This document shows positions 46,428 through 56,674 of a DNA stretch of 64,000 bases, piece by piece (within the stretch, counting starts at the first letter, position 1; each line of letters begins with the position of its first letter). The notes under the pieces were generated by a model. That model made no database searches, had not been told where the DNA came from, and saw only the letters and a program-made list of their open reading frames with translations. The position numbers were made by a program, and so were the translations under genes. This DNA comes from Lepidurus packardi (taxonomy: Eukaryota; Arthropoda; Branchiopoda; Notostraca; Triopsidae). Where the stretch lies: assembly GCA_023053545.1 (NCBI GenBank), contig JAKZAN010000120.1, positions 30,617-94,616 of the forward strand, written 5' to 3'.

Positions 46428-46913
46428 ATGTAGAACGAGATTAGCTAGCTCTTTTCCATCTTGACCAAGCAACAGAATTACCCTGTGTCGGCAGCTACAG
46501 ACATTTTGGACAGAATCTGTGCAGTCCAGGCATGCAAGGACAAGAGTCCCCCAAGAGACATCCCCGCTCACAATGTTGGCACTTTTTCGGACCTCAATCT
46601 GCACAAAGGGGGTGACTCTATAACTAAGTAGGACTTGCTGAAGTCGTATAACAAAGCAGTAGGGGACAACAGCGTGGAGGAGCGACTATTCCACATTTTC
46701 TACAGTCTCGACGAGGGAAAGTAAGCACATGTTTTGACATCTCGATTGTTATACAGAAAAGGGTACCTGAGCGCATAAGACATCAAGAAACTATTTAAAA
46801 TCTACGGAAAGGACATCAACCTAATGGAAGTGCAGAACAGTTTCCAGTACGCCAAGCTGCCCCAGAACAGGATGAGTTTCGAAGACTTCAAATAACTATT
46901 CTATAAATTCTGA
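46428..46913 (+). CDS. EF-hand-like (calmodulin-like) protein, 149 aa
   Basis: ATG 46428, intron 46721-46756 (36 nt), TGA 46911-46913. The length is that of calmodulin. The recognisable part is C-terminal: VEERLFHIFYSLDEGKKGYL then SAQDIKKLFKIYG, and LPQNRMSFEDFKQLFYKF, i.e. two helix-loop-helix units. The loops keep the Gly and the hydrophobic position but lack several acidic Ca ligands, and the N-terminal half has no clear EF-hand (QACKDKSPPRDIPAHNVGTF). It may be a degenerate calmodulin relative that binds a target without Ca, or the regulatory partner of a kinase. Splice-site use is supported by the helix it restores. Confidence 0.6.
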
Positions 46914-47027
46914 TCTTATGCTCATCCCCTGCATCCACTTTCCCACCATTTTACGCTGCGCACCCCTTATTCATATTATTCTAGCCTCTAATCCTGTGAC
47001 TGCATCACGAAAATACTCTACCAAAAT

Positions 47028-47549
47028 TCATCCCATCCCGTAGATCTTCAAGATGTCGGGTAGTCGCTCCTTCATTTTCCTTTTGGGTTTCTCAGGGCTT
47101 TTCTGCTGCTATTTTGCATTAATGCTTTTATCTGCAGAGTCTTTTTTCAAATCCTAGGTAGCATTAGTGGGTTTCGTATCCTGCAAGTCTATCAGCTGGC
47201 TAATCTACTCGTGTTTCTTCTTGGAGGGAGAATCCTGATGTCTTAGAGTTACGATGGACTTCCTTTATCTGAGAGGAAGGATGGTATTTTGATGGGTTGT
47301 GGGTTTGGATCCTGGGTCAGGACTAGCTTTACCAATAGCCATGTTTCTTTTAGTTTTAGTAGTTTGGGTTGCTTAGGAGTTGACTCTGGTGGGATTCGGG
47401 AAGGACATGATGTTACTGGCTAGAACCACTATATCAGTACTTTTTCTATTAGATTGCGAATTCTGGACGGGAGAACTAGGCGTAGGGTTTGGAAAGCTTT
47501 CAGGCGATAATTGATGTGAAGCTTGTTCAGTCGGAGGAGCACTTCCCAT
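47028..47549 (-). CDS. Low-complexity basic protein, ~173 aa
   Basis: Open frame from ATG 47549 to TGA 47028-47030, Ser/Pro/Thr-rich at first (SPESFPNPTPSSPVQNSQSN), then Lys-rich (DLKKDSADKSINAKQQQKSP, EKPKRKMKERLPDILKIYG). It contains no folded domain. Codon pattern and in-frame TAA/TAG agree with coding sequence, but the lack of a domain keeps confidence low. It converges with the EF-hand-like gene. Confidence 0.45.
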
Positions 47550-47863
47550 AGCGGTTGAGATGGGCAATCTTGTATTTAGGGATGCTCAGATAGCTTCAAA
47601 GAATGTAATCAAAATGATATTGGCTGGATAGTAGTGGTAGCAATAAAACATGGCACAATCCTTGAGTATTATTAAAGTTACATGGAGGGTTAAGGATATT
47701 CGGGTTAAGCGTATATATGGGTGAGAGGTATCAAGGGTTATGGGTGTATGGATTGCGGGGCTTTTTTAATTTTTTAGTTTAGCCAATCTGTTTTCTTAAT
47801 CAAGCATATCCCGATGTCAAGACTCGAAATATTAACATTTTACTTCCTTTTCTGTCTCTGTTC
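47550..47863. other. Divergent intergenic region
   Basis: About 314 bp between a leftward start and a rightward chromo-shadow-like gene, AT-rich. No gene is seen; promoters of both neighbours are expected. Confidence 0.4.
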
Positions 47864-49082
47864 ATGAATCCCAAGGGTAGTTTCTTTATCGACAGACCCT
47901 ACAAAGTCGTCAAGGCCTACACCTACATCGGCACCCTCTTCTTCGAAATCGAGTGGTAAGCTCAACTATTCTATCCATCTCTTTACCCAATACAGGCTCC
48001 CCAGAATCGACGGAAACAAACCCAGCAACTCCATTTTCCCACGTGAAGAGCTACACAAACATGCTGCCAAAGAACTCCTAAACTTCTATGAGGAGTTCCT
48101 GAACATCCGCCAGGAGGAAACTCAACACCAGGAGATCGGAAACTCATATAGCTTTACAATTCTGAAACAACCTGAGGACGAGGAAGAACTACCTCCTGCT
48201 CCGATGTCACCTGAGTTTCAGGTCCGAACTGCTGGCGCTTCTGCCCCTCTACCGCGACAACAAAATAACGCAGCAAATGACATTGAAGTACAGGTCAAGT
48301 TACCATACCAGCCACCATCAGCCCCCGAGTCCCCTGCCGCTCCTCCTCCACCTAAGAGTACCAAGAAGAACCCCAGAAAACCCAAACAATCAACTAATAA
48401 ATCTGTGAAGCAATAGTAGAACCCTGGAAACCTTGTTTCTAGGAAGACTAATTTCGATCGTCGAAGTCTCCCAGCCCCGAAATAGCCCAAGGTCCCGAAG
48501 GCTGAAGATGCATTGTCCCATAATTCTACGCCTTAGCCCTCTAAAAAGATGCCGACGATTGCTCCTCAAAGGAGAGAGCACTCCACAGCGACTGATGGAG
48601 CACCAGCCAGAAAAAAGCAAACCATAAAAAAGTCAGCCAAAGATACGAGGAGCGTGGCACAGGCGCATCAAAAGAAGGCTATTGATATCCAAAGCGTCCC
48701 GAACCATGCAAGCTAACGGAGTCTGAGATCCAAAAGCAAACAGAGTGGGAGCTTTTTCACCTAACTAAGTGAATAATTCAAGAATCCGAAGGTCAGAGGC
48801 CTATAGAAAAGTGTTGCTCCAACCGAGAAATCCAAGCGATAACGCAAGAAGAAGGAGAACAATAATGCAAACATACAGAACTAAGACAAGCAGAGAACCG
48901 AAGCGAAGCCAACCAAGGAGAAAAGAGCACTAGATTCGAAGAAGTCTGCAGGGTTGCATCTGGATATGGGGAAATACTGGAAGTAGAACAATCTGACCGA
49001 GGTCTACGAAGACCAGAAGAAAGCAGCGAGACTGAACCGCATCAAGCTGGTCGTGAATGAACACATCAAAGTGAGTTTCTGA
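47864..49082 (+). CDS. Chromo-shadow-like domain protein with long basic tail
   Basis: ATG 47864; a 40-nt intron at 47956-47995 restores the domain; TGA 49080-49082; 392 aa. Residues ~12-75: YKVVKAYTYIGTLFFEIEW + LPRIDGNKPSNSIFPREELH, KHAAKELLNFYEEFLNI. This follows the HP1 chromo-shadow plan (V-x-A...G-x-L-F-x-x-x-W...P...ELL-x-FYEE-L). Chromo-shadow domains dimerise and recruit PxVxL partners in heterochromatin. No N-terminal chromodomain precedes it. The rest is Pro/Lys/Ser-rich and strongly basic (PPPPKSTKKNPRKPKQSTNK). Near the end there is a GTGAGT that could be a donor, so the last exon may be incomplete. A chromatin role is likely but inferred. Confidence 0.65.
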
Positions 49083-49237
49083 GTATGTATAAGGCACATC
49101 GTATATTTATATATATTTATCAAAGTCATGATCTGAGAGTTTCATTCTACTTGATATCTAGTGTCCTCCTTCAAGTATTTTTTACAAATTCGCGTAAAAA
49201 ATAACAGCATACATACCTCCTAAACACACTACAATAT

Positions 49238-51987
49238 ATGGACGTCAAAGACATCCAGTCAGAAGCACAGCTCTATCAAAGGATCAAGCTACTGGGTGAG
49301 GGAGCTTTTGGCAAGGCTTATCTCGTCAAGGAGATTTCGACCGGCCAGCTCTTGGTAGTCAAGCAGATGAACATCTCCGAAATGAGCGCAGCGGAGCAGG
49401 AGTAAACCATCAAGGAAGCTAAAATTCTGGAAGCACTCAACCACCCCAACATTGTGAAGTTCAAGGAAGTCTACGCAACAACCAACAAGAAACTGAACAT
49501 AGTCATGGAGTACGCCGACAACGGAGACCTCAGCAAGAAGATCTCATAGCAAAAGAAAACTGGCAAGCAGTTCGAGGAGAGTGTCATCCTGGACTGGTTC
49601 ACCCAAATGTGTCTGGCACTCAAACACGTGCACGACAGGAAGATCATCCACAGGGATATCAAGGGACAGAATATATTCCTGACCAAGCAGAGCACTCTCA
49701 AGCTGGGAGACTTTGGTATTGCAAGGGTGCTGAATAAAACTATGGAGAAAGCCCGAACCGTGGTCGGAACACCCTACTACCTATCTCCTGAAATCATCGA
49801 GAACAAGCCTTATTCCTTCAAGAGCGACGTCTGGAGTTTGGGAGTCTTACTGTACGAAATGTGTGCCTTGGCTCCTCCCTTCAATGCAAACTCGATACAG
49901 TTTCTGGCTCTGAAAATCGTGAAAGGCAGCTTTACTCCTCTGCCGGGCAATTTCTCTAAAGATATCAAAGGACTGATTGCAGAGATGCTAAGCCTTGACC
50001 CGAATCGGAGGCCAAACATCACAGACATCCTGAGTAATCCCATTTTTTACAGTAACATGTGGCGTATCTTTTGGGTAAAATTAGGAAAATCATTCATCGT
50101 GACAAGAATTAAGTCATTTCTGACAGAGACTCAGAACAATATCGAGTTCTCACATACTATCCTTCACAACTTCAAGCTCAACCCGAAGGGGCCCTTCGAA
50201 AAACCCCAGCAGCCAGCAGCCCAAAGTCCACAACTAGCTCTCGAAAGTGAAAGGCTGAAGCTGAAGGAACAGCAGATCAAATTGTAAAAGTAGAGGGAGT
50301 AGAAGAGGAGATTGGAATAAAGAAAGCTTAGGGAATAAGGGGGAGAGGGCTAGAAGGTAAGAAGACATCAAAAGGGCAGCTGAAATGATGAAACGGCAAG
50401 AATAACAGAAGAAGCAATCGGATGAGAGACGTCAGTTGGAATAAAGGAAGATCATGGAAGAGAAGAGACAACTAGCAGAAAAGAAGTTAGCAGCAGAACG
50501 CAGACTGATGTTCTAAAGGAAGATGCAGGAAGAAAAGAGGCAGGAGGAAGATAAGAGGAAGATGGAGTACCAGGTGAAAAAGTAGGAAGAGGAGAAGAAA
50601 AAACAGTATCTGGAGTTCGCAAGGGCAGAGTGGATGCGGAACCAGGAAATCAAGAAAAATGCAGAGAGGCGTGCCAAGGAGGAAGCCAGCAATTATCAGT
50701 CCTAGCCCTCGGTACCCACGACTCTTCCAGTAGTAGAGGGTCCTCCTAAGAATAATTTCCACTATCGAAAACCCGAAGAACCCAAGCCTATCGAGAAGAA
50801 GGTTGTGATTCCCGAGAAGAAGCCATATGTAGCCGATTCTCACAGGCCTGCCAGCCGTGAAAAGCCTTCAAAGAAAGGCTAAGTAGTTTTGGACGATGAG
50901 GATTTGATGAATGCCTTCTGCAACCCTAACTTTGGGAAGAAGAAACCTCCCGCGCCGAAAAATTCTAACAATATAAGTACTAATCATGGCAATAACGGCA
51001 ATCCCCCGAAGAAACCAGCCGAAAGACCGTCGTCTGTTCATGCGAGAAAAGAGGTGGAACAGCCCTCGAAGGAGGATTACAAGAAGAAGATTGAAGAAGG
51101 TCGTCTCAAAATGAAGATGGATCGCAACAAGTTCATGGGCACTGGTCCCATCGATAATCTCAAGTCAGAAACATCCACTGTAGCTGATGAACACGTCGAT
51201 GAGACCATCCGAGGCAACAAGTGGGATAAACCTAGAAAAATGGATAACTTGCAGGCGCCCCAGCCTCCCTTGCCTCCTGTACCTCCTCCCCTAACACCCG
51301 GATCGAAACAGCAAGAAGTAGCAGGGACAGCGTCGAAATGGGGTCAGAAGAAGTCTTCAAGCGAGTCGCCAGTTCAGGAGAGGAAAAGTGAGAAGCAGTC
51401 GCCAGTGAAGGCTATCGACAAACACAAACTGGAAGAGATCGAGAAATAGAATCGATTGCTGGAGAAGATGATCAACGACGAATCTGATGCCAATGGCGAC
51501 GCTCAAAACGAGTTTTCGCACATGCTTGAGGAACTCCAGAAGATAGTAACAAACTACCATAATGGGATGTTAATCATTTTAGGTCGAAAATGTTAATTAG
51601 AAAGTAGAGGCACTCCCTGAGTGGAAGCCTAATAACAACAACGTCGAACGCAGGAAGGATGATGACATGGAGCCGGAGAAAGCAGCATCCTTCGTCGAAC
51701 AACCCAAGTACGAAGACGAGAACAACGTGCATCTCGAGTACTTGAGCGACTATTCGAAGCTAGAGAGTCTGAGGATTACCCTCGAAGATGTATTCGGGAC
51801 GGAGACATTCATCAAGGTGTACCGCATCCTGGAGAGCGAGGTGAGCGAGAAGGGTATGGAGGGGATAGATTTGTAGAATCTGCAGACAAAGGTAGACTTC
51901 ATCAGCCCGGACACCTTCAAACAGTACATAACTCTGCTGATGACCCTGATTGTGATGGAGAACACGATCAACTAGGGCAATTATTGA
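49238..51987 (+). CDS. NIMA-related (Nek) kinase with coiled-coil tail
   Basis: ATG 49238 to TGA 51985-51987. The kinase domain (residues ~10-270) has GEGAFGKAYLVKE, VVKQMNI, NHPNIVKFKEVYAT, IIHRDIKGQNIFLTKQSTLK, LGDFGIARVLNKTMEKART, VVGTPYYLSPEIIENKPYSF: typical Nek1/5-type, all catalytic residues present. A 33-nt intron at 50052-50084 joins NPIFY to RKSFIVTRIKSFLTE; a second lies at 51546-51582. After the kinase comes a long charged coil, then FGKKKPPAPKNSNN and a C-terminal helical module (LRITLEDVFGTETFIKVYRI). The frame breaks once: one G too many in the G5 run at 50339-50343. Neks act in cilia, centrioles and mitosis; ciliates have many. Confidence 0.9.
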
Positions 51988-52099
51988 TGTGAGTGGGTTC
52001 TCGGAACCTGGTAATTTATAAATGTTTTGCTGATAATGTCTCGGGTCGCAAAAGAGTAGCGATCCTTAATAATCTGACACATAACTTCCACATACTGGC

Positions 52100-53091
52100 A
52101 TGATCGAGCACACGTACAAGTTCACTGCAGGCGATTTCTGCAAGTCCCTTCTTTTTCAGCCAGAAAACGACACCATATTCTGTCTCACCGAAGGCAACAG
52201 GCTCATGTTCTTCAATGACCAGCTGCAGTGCCAGTACTCCGGTAGATGCGAAACTGTGCTCTACCAGGCCACCCCCTACGACCAGCAGACCTACGTCCTG
52301 AGTTGCAGGGACATGCCGGTAACCCATCCCTGTCCACTCACATTGGTTAGATAAGGATCATGAGCACCGCTAGACAAGATGAATAGAATAACAACATTGC
52401 AGCTCCCATGCATACGTGTGTGGGGAGTATCGTAGATAAGAAACAGAACAGCTAGAAATACTTGGCACCAATAACTATGCATATTCGTGAAAATATACTC
52501 TACGGGGGCGGTAAACTCTTCCTCAGCCTCTACGACCTGCCGAAGTGCAAGACCATCACACGGATGAAGCAGTTCGACAAAAAGTATGTCTCATCGACTG
52601 CACTCCTCGACAATGCATAAACCCTAGTCGTAGGAGAGTTCAACGGGGCTCTTCATCTCGTCTCTCCCAATAATCCCAACAGCATAAATACCATCAAGTG
52701 CCATATTGATGCCATTACAGGCATAGTCAGTCATCCTACTGACCCAAACTATTTTATTAGCGGAGCACGCAACGACGATTTCAAGTACTTGTGGGATCGT
52801 AGAAACACCACAGGCTTTGCCCAATCCTACCATATCCCGAACTTCACGAGCAACCAGAGGATAGGTTTCGACCTCGATGCGACTGGCAAAACTCTGATAT
52901 GCGGGAGTCCAGATGGTAGCACCCTGAGATTCGATGTACAGAGCGGGCAGGTCTTGGAGAAAGAGAAGAAGTTCTCGGTGGCTGTGAACTGCGTGGTGGA
53001 TCTGAAAGGAGGGAAAGGAGGGCTGTTGGTAAGCTCGGGAGAGCGGGTATTCGAAGGCGACCAAAGCGGCAGCATCACAATGATCAGATGA
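52100..53091 (+). CDS. WD40 protein resembling WRAP53/TCAB1
   Basis: 319 aa, ATG 52100, intron 52319-52350 (32 nt), TGA 53089-53091. WD-type blades with family-like phrases: GDFCKSLLFQPENDTIFCLT, QTYVLSCRDMP + IRIMSTARQ (the splice restores the blade), NPNSINTIKCHIDAITGIVS, YFISGARNDDFKYLWDRRN, SNQRIGFDLDATGKTLICGS, PDGSTLRFD. The sequence RNDDF-x-Y-L-W-D-x-R followed by NQRI-x-FDLD-x-TG-x-x-L-x-x-G is the signature stretch of WRAP53/TCAB1, which binds CAB-box small RNAs and telomerase RNA in animals. A generic WD40 protein remains possible. It is shorter than animal TCAB1 (no long N-terminus). Confidence 0.7.
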
Positions 53092-53260
53092 TATTGAAAT
53101 GGAGGGAATCACTCAGCGAATCTCTTTATGTGTTTGATCTAGAATATAATTCTGTAGTCAAATTTTAGGGATTAGGCCTTAATGGATGATTGTTGAATGG
53201 GAAATCTATAATCGTCAAGATAGTTGTTGTTATTAAAAGACAGGAGACACACAGATAGTA

Positions 53261-55213
53261 ATGCCCAGAAAGACCAAGTCCAAGAAACAGGAATAGGAGC
53301 AAGAGGAGCCAGACATGGATATTGAGGATCCGGAGCCAGAATCGGAGAGTGAAGAGGAGGACGACAACGGGTAGCTTATCGGCGATCACTTTGAAGGCAA
53401 GTTCTTGTCAGTGCTGGCAAAACTCAGGACCAAGGCTCCCGAAGTCCTTAGTGGCAAAGACAACTTCTTCACAGGTAATAGCCATCGACAATGCTTATGA
53501 TAATGGTCTTAAACACTGGTAGATGAGGATTTCGAGAACAATATCTAAAAGACAAACTAACAAAAAGAATAAAAGGTCACTTTCAAGGATTTGGAGAGAA
53601 AGAAGATCCTTGAGAAGATGGAGAAGAAGAACAATCGAAGGGAGGAGGCAGAAGATGAGAGGGAAGAGAAGCCCTATGCCTATCAGCAGGAAGACCTGAA
53701 AAAGGCATTCAAGCAAGCCGCAGCCCGTACTGCCCATAAGGATGAAGACGACGATTTGTTCACAGTCAAGAAGAAGGCAGGCGCACAGGATATGTAGACC
53801 GAGGAAGAGAAGCTGGAGAGGTTGGCGCCCACCAAAAAGGACGCTGAAGCCCTGAAGAGGTTCTGGGGGAATGAGGAGAATCTGGATGGGACAGACCTGT
53901 TCCTGAAAAGATACATTCTGGATAAAGGATGGGTGGATAATGGTGATGCTAAAACACATAAGCTGAAGAAGAAGCTGGAGAAGATCGACAAGATAGAAGA
54001 GGATCAACTGGAGGCTCAGGAAGAGTTTGAAGCCAAGTACAACTTCAGATTCGAGGAGCCAGGAGGAACCCAGATTCAGACCTATCCACGTAAAATAGCT
54101 GAGACCATGCGTCAGAAGGAGGAGACCAGGAAGGAGAAGAGGAAGCGCAAGGAAGAAGAGAGGAAGAAGAAGTTTGATGAAGAGATGCGCGAGGCAGAAA
54201 GATTGAAGCTGGAAAAGAAGCAGCAGATCAAGCAGAAAGTGCAGGAGATTGTGGGGCAGCAGAACATTGACAAGATCGACGTGGAGGATGAAGATGAAGA
54301 AGAAGGGGAAGATGCGCCTCTAACTTGGTTCTATTGCGATGACTGCGAAAGGGGGTTGAAGGAAAACTAACAATACCATAGTTGTTTGACTTGTGACGAC
54401 TATGTGCTGTGTAGCGAGTGCTTTGAGCTGATTATTCATCCTCACGAAATGGCTGTCTTAGTCGTAGAGGATGGGAACGGAGCACCCGATGAGGTTGAAG
54501 TGAAAAAAGTACTAGCGTAACTTCTAAAGTGCAAAAAATGCAAAACCATGATCGATGAATATGCAAAACGATATGAAGTAGTTGATCCTCACGAAGCGCT
54601 CACCTACAACTACTGTGCTGCCTGTCATGACAACCTACCCTTGACACTCAAGAAAAGGGCGAAGGAGGTTGCAGAGAGCAAGGTCAAGCTCAACCAGATA
54701 CTAGACCAAGACCCAGAAAAGCTCAAGGACTTTGTTCAGGACTCTGACGTAGATCGACTGCTTCAGGAATATATGGGTTTGGAGTATAACGCATCCATTG
54801 GCTAGCTCAAGACCAAGTTCAAGTATATGCAGGTGAAACCAGAATCATATGGTCTCAGCGACTAACAAATTCTCTTCTCTGACGATAAAGAACTCAATAA
54901 GTACATAACGATTAAGAAGCTAGCACCCTATCGGGACGAGACGGTGAAGCTCAGAAGCAACATCTACAATCAGAAGATCAAGACCATTGACCGCAGCGCA
55001 AATGTGAACAAAAGATATGCTTAGGAGGACGCAGAACAGCTGACCCAACAGGTGAAAGGCAAAAAGAAGATCGAAAAGCTGAAGGAACGGTTGGAAAAGA
55101 AGAAGCAACGGTCAATCAAGGGTGTGGAGAGAATGAGACTGTTAAATCTGAGCAAGAAAGAAGACGAGGTGAAGCACTTCATCGCGAAAAGCAGGCTGGA
55201 GTCTTACAAATGA
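53261..55213 (+). CDS. KRI1: Kri1-like ribosome biogenesis protein with inserted ZZ-type zinc finger
   Basis: 634 aa; ATG 53261; intron 53475-53522 (48 nt); TGA 55211-55213. Kri1 landmarks in order: acidic N-terminus; VTFKDLERKKILEKMEKK; LFLKRYILDKGWVD; EFEAKYNFRFEEPGGTQIQT, YPRKIAETMRQKEETRKEKR; and the C-terminal KLKTKFKYMQVKPESYGLSD-type motif, then ELNKYITIKKLAPYRD. Between the Lys/Glu coil and this C-terminal part sits a Cys pattern, WFYCDDCERGLKENQQYHSC, LTCDDYVLCSECFELIIHPH, followed by CKKC and CAACH: a ZZ-type zinc finger plus extra Cys pairs not typical of yeast or human Kri1. Kri1 is a nucleolar factor for 40S synthesis. Start and splice are supported by homology. Confidence 0.85.
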
Positions 55214-55310
55214 ACGATCATACATAAAGAAGCATCACTATTCTTTTTTCAGTTAGGAATTTCGGCTTTGAATGACTAGATGGGTCTTGTTTTTAGTAGA
55301 TCTCCGAGTA

Positions 55311-55942
55311 TCAGGCAAAAATGATCTTCTGAGGACCGGCTACCAGCAGGTCGAAGTACTCTGCCCCCATTTTCTACTGGATGATATGGCTCGGAATTCC
55401 CAGAAGGGCGATATTCTTGCTGCTGATGTGGCATCCTTTGCTGATTTCGATGCGAAGGGCTCTACAGGGTAACGCTCCAAGATCCACTCTTTTCTCCGAG
55501 TCTTTGATCTCACGCCCCTTACAAATATAAGCTTGTTTGTACACTTAAACATAGGGGCCACTGCAAAGCATAAAATGTGGGGAGTTACTTAAGATATTCA
55601 GCAACAGAAATAGTCATTTCTGAACCATGGGTGAAATTCTGGATGACGAGGTACTTAATATTGGTCATTTATTCGAGTTCGAGGGTGAAACGTTGGGGGC
55701 GGAGAGGGGCCACTCGCCAGTTTAGATTCTTGTGTGTGTAGTGGCAGAACTATTCTAAAGGATTGGCAATGGCATGTTGTAGGGGGTTGTGGTTATTGGG
55801 AAATACTTTCGTAGTCTGGGAGTTTTTCGGCGAAGGTAAATGGGGTGGGTCTGATCAAGGCAGCAATGTTCTGGTCTGCTACGGATACGGATGAGGAGGA
55901 GAGTTTGGAGATGTTAGATTTGGACATGCTAGACTTTGACAT
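55311..55942 (-). CDS. F5/8-type (discoidin-like) beta-sandwich protein, 183 aa
   Basis: Three exons, introns 55755-55806 and 55589... (28 nt, 55561-55588); ATG 55942, TGA 55311-55313, frame exact. After a Ser-rich N-terminus: QFCHYTHKNLNWRVAPLRPQ, RFTLELEQMTNIKYLVIQNF, THGSEMTISVAEYLNGPYVQ, then CRALRIEISKGCHISSKNIA and LLGIPSHIIQQKMGAEYFDL. The progression W-R...P-Q-x-x-x-LELE...I-x-Y-L-x-I-x-N...L-R-I-E-I matches the F5/8C galactose-binding-like fold also seen in several intracellular eukaryotic proteins. There is no signal peptide, so it is probably cytosolic. The exact family is not identified. The start could also be an upstream in-frame ATG at ~56095. Confidence 0.55.
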
Positions 55943-56118
55943 CGACCGATGGGAAGCACAAAGAACCGACTGATAAGTTAGGATTGTAATAAAAGAATAT
56001 TTCTTTTGAAAACAGCTATTGGCGAGTTTATCTGCATTTCGTTTATTTTTGAATATCCGGCACTCTGCCTTATCATACTTACAACAACACATCACCTTCA
56101 GCTTCCCTCACCCACACC

Positions 56119-56358
56119 ATGGATACCTCGACCGATCTTGAAATGCTTTTCGAATTCCTGAGTCCCCACGAAGATCACAATCTCAGGGTTTTCGCAATCT
56201 CCCGCATCCCAAGGATAGCCTCGCTTCTCGGCAACGCCCAAGTCAGAGAGGCTCTCCTGCCCCGTCTCAAAACTATTATCGTGCAGTATGACTCTGACGA
56301 GGAGACTTACGAAATGCTCTCCTTGTGTATCACAGAGCTGGAGTCTCTGCTGAAGTGA
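56119..56358 (+). CDS. 79-aa HEAT-repeat fragment resembling PP2A scaffold A subunit N-terminus
   Basis: ATG 56119 to TGA 56356-56358. The sequence contains SPHEDHNLRVFAISRIPRIA, SLLGNAQVREALLPRLKTII, close to the first HEAT repeats of PP2A A subunits (N-x-R-x-x-A-I-x-x-I-x-x-IA-x-x-LG...R-x-x-L-P). The real A subunit has 15 repeats. Here the frame stops after about two, though a GTGAG at the stop could be a splice donor leading to an unseen exon; the next gene begins 316 bp away on the other strand, so little room remains. Either a small HEAT protein, a fragment, or an incomplete model. Confidence 0.5.
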   Translation: MDTSTDLEMLFEFLSPHEDHNLRVFAISRIPRIASLLGNAQVREALLPRLKTIIVQYDSDEETYEMLSLCITELESLLK

Positions 56359-56674
56359 GGGAGTCCCGCTGTATACAGCCCTCAAGTAAAAATCCCAATA
56401 AATTTGGCCTTTTTTCGTGTTAGAGTCTACTTCCAAAGAAAAGTGATAGAACATACCTTTTCTGAATCCCAGACTATTAGTTGTTTTGCCTATGCTTTAT
56501 GCGCCTAATCCCTCGTGATCCTTATGTAAACAACCTTTCTGACTACCTTTTTTCAGATTAATCCATAAACAGCACTTAGACCCCCATTTATCACTCTCAC
56601 CTCCCAAAAAGTAAGTCAAAAAGGGCATCTTTTCGAAGGCCTTCTAAAATTGGGATAACCTGAGATAAACTAAA
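56359..56674. other. Convergent 3' spacer
   Basis: About 316 bp between the HEAT fragment and the end of the leftward VWA gene. A plus-strand frame stays open if the HEAT gene is spliced at its stop, but its translation is low-quality. No other feature is seen. Confidence 0.35.

Noticed and set aside
53495-54007. 170-aa Leu-rich minus-strand frame
   Set aside because: Reverse of the Lys/Glu-rich Kri1 coding sequence, which always yields Leu/Phe-rich shadows.
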